A DNA stretch of 37,737 nucleotides, from positions 1 through 37,737 of the forward strand of contig JAFQSU010000037.1 of assembly GCA_017409405.1 (NCBI GenBank). Direction: 5' to 3'. The notes below the pieces were generated by a model. It made no database searches, was not told the DNA's origin, and saw only the letters and a list, made by a program, of their open reading frames with translations. The stretch's first letter is position 1. Each line of letters starts with the position of its first letter. The stretch comes from Oscillospiraceae bacterium. GTDB lineage: Bacteria > Bacillota > Clostridia > Oscillospirales > JAAYXM01. A program made the translations under genes and the position numbers. Shown piece by piece: positions 31,988-37,737 of this stretch.

Positions 31988-33418
31988 GAATGTAGTGAAA
32001 TTCGGTGGTCGGAAATAAAAGAACAAGCAAGTAACTACAGGTTAGATAGCCATTATTATGAGAAGAAATATGTTGCATTAAACCAAAAATTATCGTCAAG
32101 TCCTCATTGGTTATTAGGAGATATAGTTTTAAAACCAATACAAACAGGGCATACCCCTTCTATGAGCAATTCGTCTTATTATGGCGGGAAAATAGCATTT
32201 ATAAAAACTGATAACTTGAGGACTAATCATATTACGAATAGTTTTAACCATTTTTTATCAGATGAAGGAAATCGAGAAATATCAAGAACAGAATTACGTG
32301 AAGGAGATATTATAACAACCATCATAGGGGCAACGGAAGATGTAATTGCGCGTACTGCACTTGTGCTCGCAGAGCATATGCCAGCCAATATTAATCAAAA
32401 TATAGTTCAAATTCGTGTTAACGAAAGTATTGTGCTACCAGAATATGTTAATTCTTATTTGAACGGTATATACGGACGTAATTACCTACGGTATCTTTCT
32501 CGACAAACTGAACAAGTTAATCTTAATTGTCAAGAAGTTTCTTCAGTAGTTGTTCCGAAAGTATCCATGAATTTTCAAAATAATATCAGAGAATGTGTGA
32601 TTAAAGCGTATCAGCTTCAACAAGACTCAAAACGAGAATTTGAAATTGCGGACAAGTTATTTAAAGGAATTGTTAATGTAGATGTTGATTGCTCGTCTTC
32701 AATAACATGTAAATCGTTGAAAAATAGTATGAAAGCAAGTGGGCGATTGGATGCGGAATATTATCATCCAAAATACGATATGCTTTTTAATAAACTTAGT
32801 AAATTTATTACATATCCTTTAGGCGGCAGAAATGGATTGGTCAATATTCAAAAATCTATTGAGCCTGGTAGCGAATATTACCAAGAGGACGGAATACCTT
32901 TTATTCGAGTAAGTGATGTTGATAAATTTGAAATATCAATGCCGAATATAAAGCTTCCACATGATATTGTGGCGAATGCTGAAAAGCTATATCCGAAAAA
33001 GGATACCATACTTTTCTCCAAAGATGGAAGCGTTGGAATAGCGCATAAAGTTCAAGAAGATATGAAAGCAATAACATCAAGTGCATTGTTGCATTTAACT
33101 ATAAAAAATACAGATGTCATTTTGACAGACTACTTGACGCTAGTTTTAAATTCTCCTATTGTTCAATTACAAGCAGAAAGGGATACAAGTGGAGCGATAA
33201 TTCAGCATTGGAAACCATCTGATATTGAAAAAGTTGTTATTCCGGTGTTAGATATGGAAGTTCAAAAAGAGATTGCCGCAAAGGTGCAGGAATCGTTTAA
33301 ATTAAGGCAAGAATCAAAACGAATGCTTGAGTGTGCTGTAAAAGCGGTTGAGATGGCTATTGAATCAGATGAGAACACTGCTATTAGATGGTTAGAACAA
33401 GAACTGGAGGTGTTTTAA
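31976..33418 (+). CDS. Type I-style specificity subunit (HsdS-like)
   Basis: A 480-residue specificity protein with two target-recognition domains, each followed by a conserved helical region. GDIVLKPIQTGHTPSMSNSS and LREGDIITTIIGATEDVIA mark the first; VNIQKSIEPGSEYYQEDG, FIRVSDVD and ILFSKDGSVGIA mark the second. The two domains would read the two halves of a split DNA site. The only standard starts are TTG 31973 and ATG 31976; neither has a proper ribosome site and both are buried in a hairpin. The frame is open upstream as SVSPSVEPFNEAKYRALMDG, directly in line with a -1 shift from the methyltransferase gene. This gene may therefore be expressed mainly as the C-terminal part of a fusion. 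Confidence 0.85.
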   Translation: MDGLECSEIRWSEIKEQASNYRLDSHYYEKKYVALNQKLSSSPHWLLGDIVLKPIQTGHTPSMSNSSYYGGKIAFIKTDNLRTNHITNSFNHFLSDEGNREISRTELREGDIITTIIGATEDVIARTALVLAEHMPANINQNIVQIRVNESIVLPEYVNSYLNGIYGRNYLRYLSRQTEQVNLNCQEVSSVVVPKVSMNFQNNIRECVIKAYQLQQDSKREFEIADKLFKGIVNVDVDCSSSITCKSLKNSMKASGRLDAEYYHPKYDMLFNKLSKFITYPLGGRNGLVNIQKSIEPGSEYYQEDGIPFIRVSDVDKFEISMPNIKLPHDIVANAEKLYPKKDTILFSKDGSVGIAHKVQEDMKAITSSALLHLTIKNTDVILTDYLTLVLNSPIVQLQAERDTSGAIIQHWKPSDIEKVVIPVLDMEVQKEIAAKVQESFKLRQESKRMLECAVKAVEMAIESDENTAIRWLEQELEVF

Positions 33419-34491
33419 TGCCTGAAGTTCAAACATACAAGAATTGGAAAACAGTTACGGAGGCAGATTTCCTTTCGCTATTCATTAAAACTTGGTTTGC
33501 ATATATATCTACCTTAAGAACAATGTTTCCGGAAGCATATAATCGAAAGGGTGATAAGAAATACTTAAATGCTTATAAGGATTTTTATAAACGCACAGGT
33601 TTTAAAAAGCTAATAGTTGATGAAAATTTAATGGCGTCAATCGAAAAGATATATAGTGAAGGCAGAAATATTATAATGCAGCAATATCCCGAATATTATC
33701 TTTGGGATTTCTATCGTATCAATGAAAATTTTGAATTTTCTTTTCGTGATATACCACCTGATAGAAAAAACTGTATGATTTGTGGTTTGAAACTATACCG
33801 AAATCGAGGTACATCTCGCAGTTTTGTTGTAACGGGATTTGTTAAATTTTTTGGCGATTATCACGGGAAACATTACGATGAAAATTTGAATTTTCAGGTC
33901 AACATATCGGATGTGTTGAATAGTGCAGAATTATATATTAAAGATAATCCACAAGCTGACGAGCAGGTGTTTTTGTCGTGGATATTAGATAGAATATATT
34001 ATGCAGTTAATGATGTGCTGCTTGAAAAATTCAGAGAAACATTTGAAGTGATAGAACAAAAATACGGAAAAAGAATGCTGGCTCGCGCAAATGACATTGC
34101 CAAGGAAGCAATATCAACTATGCGTGGAATATTTTTGCTAAATGCAAAGGATGAAGCACAAAAAACATATGACGAAATGCTCTTATCGCGCAATACATAT
34201 GAACTTATTCAGCAACGTCCCAAGAATTATTTTCAATTTCATATGACTGCTGATTGGAGACCACAAAGAAAGCTTTTGCCAGAGGAAGAAGAATGGTATA
34301 GACAATTATTTGAAGAGTTAAAAACAAACAGTGTTATATGGTTTTTGGATTTTGTTTATAGGTTGCGCAATGCGTTATTTCACGAAATTATTGACCCTTT
34401 AAATGAAGAATGGCAAATAATATTTAAAAATGCATATTTAGTTTTAAAGGAAATTGTAGAATTAAACATTGCAGAAATTGAAGAAGAATGA
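33418..34491 (+). CDS. HEPN-motif protein coupled to the restriction genes
   Basis: A 357-residue protein I cannot assign to a named family. Residues 100-125 contain a lone CMIC pair, and the centre is helical and charged. Near the C-terminus RNALFH (Arg 317, His 322) in a helical setting (LDFVYRLRNALFHEIIDP) is the R-x4-6-H motif of HEPN RNases, with a preceding helix that could complete the fold. HEPN proteins in defence loci often act as toxins that degrade RNA when the first defence fails. Its ATG shares a base with the specificity gene's stop (TAATG), and GGAGGTG lies upstream, so expression is coupled. AT-rich codon use matches its neighbours. Confidence 0.6.
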   Translation: MPEVQTYKNWKTVTEADFLSLFIKTWFAYISTLRTMFPEAYNRKGDKKYLNAYKDFYKRTGFKKLIVDENLMASIEKIYSEGRNIIMQQYPEYYLWDFYRINENFEFSFRDIPPDRKNCMICGLKLYRNRGTSRSFVVTGFVKFFGDYHGKHYDENLNFQVNISDVLNSAELYIKDNPQADEQVFLSWILDRIYYAVNDVLLEKFRETFEVIEQKYGKRMLARANDIAKEAISTMRGIFLLNAKDEAQKTYDEMLLSRNTYELIQQRPKNYFQFHMTADWRPQRKLLPEEEEWYRQLFEELKTNSVIWFLDFVYRLRNALFHEIIDPLNEEWQIIFKNAYLVLKEIVELNIAEIEEE

Positions 34492-34548
34492 TTTGCTCTA
34501 ATGAAAGCAAGAGAAGAACTGCAAAAAAAACAATAAAATTTCAGCAAT

Positions 34549-34713
34549 AAGGCTGGAGAAATGACCGAAAATTTCGCACTTTTCAAAATGGCGAAAAAAC
34601 CGGTGACACCTCCAGCCTTAAATGTTTCTCAAACTCTTTAATATCGGGCGTTTTAGAGGATATAAAAATAGCAATTTTAAAATGAAGTGTACCCTATTGT
34701 AAGGTTGAAGGAG
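34549..34713 (+). repeat. Structured repeat family H, copy B1
   Basis: AAGGCTGGAG (34549-34558) pairs perfectly with CTCCAGCCTT (34610-34619). The loop itself pairs (ACCG with CGGT, TTTCGC with GCGAAA). A linker of about 70 bases then matches copy B2 closely (CTTTAATATC, GGCGTTT, AATTTTAAAAT, GTGTACCCTA) and ends in a second purine box AAGGTTGAAGGAG. It starts 57 bases past the defence operon and could also cap its transcript. Confidence 0.75.
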
Positions 34714-34870
34714 TTGGGTCTTTATCTCTTAGCAGAAAACATTCATGAAACGACTATTTGTTTTCAAAAATTTATGTTCAAATGTCCCTTGCTTAATAAA
34801 ACGAAATTAAGAACGGATGTTTGCATGCGGATAATTTGTTCAGTGAGAAAAAATCGGCTATTGATGAAGA

Positions 34871-34904
34871 AAACTCGGCTATTGGGAGTTGAATAGCCGA
34901 GTTT
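34871..34904 (+). terminator. Intrinsic terminator downstream of the defence operon
   Basis: A 13-base-pair stem (AAACTCGGCTATT and its complement) with an 8-base loop and TTTTGATTT following. It lies between repeats B1 and B2. The stretch 34492-35918 holds no convincing gene, only this terminator, three family H repeats and the terminator at 35873. Confidence 0.85.
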
Positions 34905-35060
34905 TGATTTAAAAATCCATATTATTAGCTTGTATAAATTTGCTAGTTTTTATAGAGTTTTTGGCAGAAGTTATGTTTCTAAAATTTGTGATTTTTCTTA
35001 TTATGCTGTAGTAACATTGATTTCAAAAATCAAAATGAAATTTTCAGATATTGGTGTTTG

Positions 35061-35237
35061 AGGCTGGAGGGATGACCAAAAAATTGGAGTTTTCAAAAAC
35101 AGTGAAAAAACAGGGCACACCTCCAGCCTTAAACACCTTTCAAACCCTTTAATATCAGGCGTTTCAGAGCACACAAAATTGTCAATTTTAAAATTGAGTG
35201 TACCCTACTGCGAAGGATGGAGGAGTCAGCCTTCGCA
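35061..35237 (+). repeat. Structured repeat family H, copy B2
   Basis: AGGCTGGAGG (35061-35070) pairs perfectly with CCTCCAGCCT (35120-35129). The linker is nearly the same as in B1. The second box lies in its own hairpin, TGCGAAGG (35209-35216) with CCTTCGCA (35230-35237). A long frame continues through it (35179-35586), but without a credible ribosome site or recognisable protein. Confidence 0.75.
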
Positions 35238-35492
35238 GCTTTGCAGGAATAGCCCTTTGGAGGAATTAAGCAAGAACAATTTCCTAAGTAAGAATTTTGT
35301 AAATTCAGAGAATATTTATCAAGTAAGATATGTTTTTGCAGGAATAGTACGGAATGAATTTTCGGTGTTCGATTATCTTATTACGAAAATATTTTTAGGA
35401 CTAGATATATTTTCAGAAACAAGATTTGTATTTAAAACCCATGTGAATATATGCACTAATTTTAAGTGTAAAAGTATGATTTTTATTCCAGC

Positions 35493-35817
35493 GGGGGTGG
35501 AGAAAAAACTTGTTTGGTGTTATTTTTTTTCAAGTAACACCAAACAACAAATTGCTCCACCCCCTAATGCCATTCAAAACCAGTAAACAAGCGGATTGAA
35601 GAGGTGTTGGAAAAATTGCTCGCACTAAATTTTCTGCACTAGTAGGGAGGGTGGAGAAAAATACTATTTGGTGTAACATATAAAGCAGTAAAAAGTACAG
35701 AAGTTGCCAAAGCATTTTTGGAGGGATGTAGTTAGAGGTAATAAGGTGGTTTTGAGTATAAAAGAAGTTAAAGGGACAAAAGTTGTTACAAGAACTTTGG
35801 AGGAATTTGAAGATTAA
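35493..35817 (+). repeat. Structured repeat family H, copy A2
   Basis: Two stacked perfect stems: GGGGGTGGAG (35493-35502) with CTCCACCCCC (35555-35564), and TTTGGTGTTA (35513-35522) with TAACACCAAA (35535-35544). Downstream, 35649-35678 repeats both left-arm segments (GGGTGGAGAAAAA and TTTGGTGTAACA), so the right arm could pair with either. The tail matches A1. One frame of the tail reads KVQKLPKHFWRDVVRGNK, paralleling KVQKSPKHFCRECSE in A1, but stops lie upstream. Confidence 0.75.
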
Positions 35818-35872
35818 GAAGTATAAACTTGTAAAATAAAAATATGAATTAAGATTTTTATTCTTATAAATG

Positions 35873-35912
35873 AAATAACCGTCTGTAGTTCAAAATCTAC
35901 ATACGGTTATTT
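35873..35912. terminator. Bidirectional terminator before the XRE gene
   Basis: AAATAACCGT-TGTAG pairs with CTACA-ACGGTTATTT (one mismatch) and TTAAG follows on the plus strand. On the minus strand it follows the XRE stop at once and has a TTTCATTT tail. Confidence 0.8.
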
Positions 35913-35918
35913 TTAAGT

Positions 35919-36197
35919 TTAATCTTTTTTATTACCGAGAACTTTATCAGGAAATACAGATGCATTGATTAAATCAGCGGGATCTATATCAAGGGCATCG
36001 GCAATGTTAAAAAATACTTCTAAAGAAAACGGATGTGCAATACCGGGTGCTTCGATCGCACTAATATGAGAGCGACTGACATGTGCCAGTTCTGCGAGTT
36101 TCTCTTGTGAGAAACCTCTCATTTTACGAATAGTTGATATTGCGATACCTAACTGAATAAATCTATCACGATTCTTGAAATCCACAACACCACTCAT
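35919..36197 (-). CDS. XRE-family transcriptional regulator
   Basis: A 92-residue single-domain Cro/CI-type repressor. The helix-turn-helix lies at residues 18-70: IAISTIRKMRGFSQEKLAEL, then AHVSRSHISAIE and FFNIADALDIDPADLI. It is divergent from the SLOG gene, with 160 bases between. Direct repeats of AGTGAGCAA sit in the SLOG promoter region and could be its operators, so it probably controls the neighbour, itself, or both. A TATAAT lies about 27 bases before its own ATG on the minus strand. Confidence 0.85.
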   Translation of the reverse strand: MSGVVDFKNRDRFIQLGIAISTIRKMRGFSQEKLAELAHVSRSHISAIEAPGIAHPFSLEVFFNIADALDIDPADLINASVFPDKVLGNKKD

Positions 36198-36269
36198 TTT
36201 AGATCACCTACCTCTTACATATTATTATACTTTGATTTGTTAGTTATGTCTGTATTTGACAGTAAACAC

Positions 36270-36298
36270 TTGACTATATTAGTGAGCAATAGTATAAT
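36270..36298 (+). promoter_or_regulatory. Sigma-A promoter of the SLOG-family gene
   Basis: TTGACT (36270-36275) and TATAAT (36293-36298) with a 17-base spacer. The AGTGAGCAA repeat lies inside the spacer, well placed for repression. Confidence 0.8.
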
Positions 36299-36329
36299 AA
36301 ATTATGTATGAGCTGATATAAGTGAGCAA
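36281..36329 (+). promoter_or_regulatory. Two direct AGTGAGCAA repeats, candidate operators
   Basis: AGTGAGCAA occurs at 36281-36289 and 36321-36329, 40 bases apart (about four helical turns) and flanked by similar ATA/A-rich bases. One copy overlaps the promoter spacer and the other lies in the leader, so both are positioned for the divergent XRE protein. Confidence 0.5.
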
Positions 36330-36361
36330 AAATGTAATTTATTGTGCAATTGGTGGGATAT

Positions 36362-36895
36362 ATGATAGATGCAACCAACACCTGCTGCTTCTTCGGTCAC
36401 AGAAAGATTGATGAAACAGAGGAATTGAAAAATAACCTGTATGAAATTATAGAGAATTTAATCGCAAACGAAAAAGTTGATACTTTTCTCTTCGGGAGCA
36501 AAAGTCAATTTGATGACTTATGCCACAAAACCGTTACCGAACTGAAAGAAAAGCATTCCTACATCAAACGGATATATGTCAGGTCAGCATTTCAACATAT
36601 TCCCGACTGGTATGAGGACAGTTTGCTAAACCATTATGAAGATACATACTTCCCTGAACATATGGAAAACGCAGGCAGAGCTTCTTATGTGGAACGCAAT
36701 CAGGAAATGATTAACCACAGTAAATTCTGCGTGGTCTATTACGATGAAAATTATCTTCCCCCAAAACGAAGAAACAGCAGACGAGATTTATTTGACTACC
36801 AACCAAAAAGCGGAACCGCAGTCGCTTATAATTACGCTGTAAAGAAAAAATGTAAAATAATAAATGTTTTTAAAAGGAGCGATGACAATGTTTAA
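36362..36895 (+). CDS. SLOG-domain (DUF1273/YpsA-like) protein
   Basis: A 177-residue Rossmann-like protein. NTCCFFGHRKI opens the fold, FLFGSKSQFDDLCHKTV is the ligand-loop segment, and the C-terminal KSGTAVAYNYAVKKKCKIIN is the signature SGT-x-x-A-Y-x-Y-A of the family. SLOG proteins bind nucleotide-derived or nucleotide-sugar ligands and appear in stress and phage-response loci; YpsA of Bacillus is a related member. GGTGGGATAT precedes ATG 36362. It overlaps the next gene by 8 bases, so the two make a coupled pair under the promoter at 36270. Confidence 0.75.
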   Translation: MIDATNTCCFFGHRKIDETEELKNNLYEIIENLIANEKVDTFLFGSKSQFDDLCHKTVTELKEKHSYIKRIYVRSAFQHIPDWYEDSLLNHYEDTYFPEHMENAGRASYVERNQEMINHSKFCVVYYDENYLPPKRRNSRRDLFDYQPKSGTAVAYNYAVKKKCKIINVFKRSDDNV

Positions 36896-37220
36896 CTTTT
36901 TCAGAAAGAGAAAACAAAGACAAGATGCATTCGATGAGGCACAGATGAAAAAAGAACAGGAAGATTTTATAAAGGAACACAGATATAAAATGGAAAATGA
37001 TCCTGAATACAGAAAATCCATTGAGCAAAGTGCTGCTTTCTTCAAGGCAGACAGCGAGGCAAGAAAAGTCGCGGGTCTTGAGAACAAAATCGGTTCCTAT
37101 ACCTTCACTTGTCCTAACTGTGGCTCGGAATGTAAAGGCGAATGGGTACGCTTTGACCATTTAGGCAGTCTGCACGGCCGAACCGATTGTTTCACATGCG
37201 ATATTCACTTGATAGTGTAA
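36888..37220 (+). CDS. Small protein with C-terminal zinc ribbon
   Basis: A 110-residue protein. Residues 1-65 are charged and helical (KRKQRQDAFDEAQMKKEQED). The C-terminus has four cysteines in ribbon order, CPNCGSEC...CFTC, probably binding zinc. I do not recognise the family. I start it at ATG 36888 (AAGGAG 8 bases upstream); ATG 36882 is too close to that site. Its start lies inside the last codons of the SLOG gene, so it is co-translated and probably works with it. Confidence 0.65.
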   Translation: MFNFFRKRKQRQDAFDEAQMKKEQEDFIKEHRYKMENDPEYRKSIEQSAAFFKADSEARKVAGLENKIGSYTFTCPNCGSECKGEWVRFDHLGSLHGRTDCFTCDIHLIV

Positions 37221-37274
37221 TATGAACGCAACAGAATTTTTTGTTCTGACAAGCCGGATTTTTTAGTCAAAATA

Positions 37275-37303
37275 TTGAAAATACGGGCTATATATGTTAT
37301 AAT
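37275..37303 (+). promoter_or_regulatory. Sigma-A promoter
   Basis: TTGAAA (37275-37280) and TATAAT (37298-37303) with a 17-base spacer. It could serve the small frame at 37366, the sigma-factor gene at 37667, or both. Confidence 0.75.
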
Positions 37304-37365
37304 AAATTAAATAACTGTACTCAAAAGGTGGTAAATGGTTTTGTAGAAGAAAAATAGGTGCGATT

Positions 37366-37557
37366 ATGAAAAAGAGAATATTTTTTAACCGTCCAATAAT
37401 ATCATTGTACGCTTTACCTTTGATTTCAAATAACAATTATAAAAGCGATTTTGAAAATTCACATTACAACATCGCTTGCGTTGTTTCGCCCTGCTACAAT
37501 CAATACCATTATGTAATAAGCAAATTTAAAACTCGTTTTCGGCATATCAGTTGTTGA
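37366..37557 (+). CDS. Possible small protein, unrecognised
   Basis: A 63-codon frame starting MKKRIFFNRPIISLYALP, with a weak AGGTG 5 bases before the ATG and a good promoter 60 bases upstream. The composition (rich in N, Y, S and F, no repeats or clear membrane span) is unconvincing as a protein. It may equally be untranslated leader of the sigma-factor gene. Confidence 0.3.
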   Translation: MKKRIFFNRPIISLYALPLISNNNYKSDFENSHYNIACVVSPCYNQYHYVISKFKTRFRHISC

Positions 37558-37666
37558 GTTCAACGATGTGTCAGACGGGTTTTTGTTGTTTTTTGAAAAA
37601 AATTACTCTTTCTATGTAGTGTTTCGCAATAAAACCGTAGTATATGGTTGAAAGGAGGATGTGCTA

Positions 37667-37737
37667 TTGATGGATGACGAAAAAATAATAGAGCTTTTCT
37701 TCAATCGCTCAGAGCAAGCCATTGAAGAAGTGGATAA
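37667..37737 (+). CDS. Sigma-70 family (ECF-like) factor, 5' end only
   Basis: The last 71 bases open a frame reading MDDEKIIELFFNRSEQAIEE, a typical N-terminus of small sigma-70 family factors in Clostridia (the start of region 2). AAAGGAGG lies upstream. The start may be TTG 37667 (8 bases from the site) or the adjacent ATG 37670. The gene runs out of the window, so its promoter class and any anti-sigma partner cannot be seen. Confidence 0.6.
   Translation, partial: MMDDEKIIELFFNRSEQAIEEVD

Noticed and set aside
34687..34896. 69-codon frame after repeat B1
   Set aside because: It has no ribosome site and begins inside the repeat linker; the equivalent frame in B2 does not match at protein level.
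35179..35586. 135-codon open frame through repeats B2 and A2
   Set aside because: It crosses two hairpin repeats, has no ribosome site and resembles no protein; it is more likely chance openness of AT-rich repeats.
25845..35817. CRISPR array as an explanation of the spaced G-rich repeats
   Set aside because: There are only four copies of unequal length with large irregular spacing and no spacers; each copy is itself structured.

Overview
The window reads as a low-to-mid GC Firmicute of class Clostridia. Strong AGGAGG-type ribosome sites, sigma-A promoters and T-tailed terminators are everywhere. A SpoIIQ-like LytM peptidase suggests a spore former. I cannot name a genus. From about 23.7 kb rightwards the DNA becomes visibly AT-richer, which fits an acquired island.

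Layout. (1) 71-1624: a lipoprotein solute-binding protein of an ABC importer. (2) 1.6-4.1 kb: a repeat-rich stretch with several families of small palindromic elements. Inside it is a two-gene minus-strand unit (an unknown membrane-anchored protein and a DUF4176 protein). (3) 4.1-15.7 kb: one tightly packed minus-strand operon of phage origin. Its order is TerS-like, TerL, a YadA-head-repeat fibre, a small tail-type protein, a 700-residue virion-type protein, a coiled protein, a small membrane protein, portal, a 787-residue protein with a C-terminal polymorphic-toxin-like domain, and an overlapping immunity candidate. No capsid, protease, tail tube, lysis, replication or integrase gene is visible. 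(4) 15.8-21.0 kb: host housekeeping genes on the minus strand (LytM peptidase, ychF, rlmA-like, proB, rpiB, tsaB, tsaE). A divergent mannitol-dehydrogenase-family gene and a DUF6512-like membrane protein follow. (5) 23.6-37.7 kb: an island that begins in the 3' half of a tRNA-Ser(CGA). It carries an HTH/RelE-like/transglutaminase operon and a five-gene defence operon, then an XRE regulator, a SLOG-family protein, a zinc-ribbon protein and the start of a sigma factor.

The defence operon (26.4-34.5 kb, one clear promoter) encodes an ATPase-nuclease, a GmrSD-like DUF262/DUF1524 nuclease, a PD-(D/E)XK nuclease fused to a type I-style N6-adenine methyltransferase, a specificity subunit, and a HEPN-motif protein. 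No HsdR motor is present. At the methyltransferase/specificity junction the sequence has all the parts of a programmed -1 frameshift site: U_UUU_UUU, an upstream SD-like AAGGAAGG, and a downstream two-part hairpin that also buries the only standard start codons of the specificity gene. If it works, it would make a 1234-residue nuclease-methyltransferase-specificity fusion. The operon is bracketed by four copies of a structured, apparently non-coding repeat, which I do not recognise.

The strongest leads are the frameshift junction, the capsid-less terminase/portal operon ending in a toxin-immunity pair, and the hairpin repeat family with compensating changes inside each copy. All family names come from reading motifs by eye; no database search was run.
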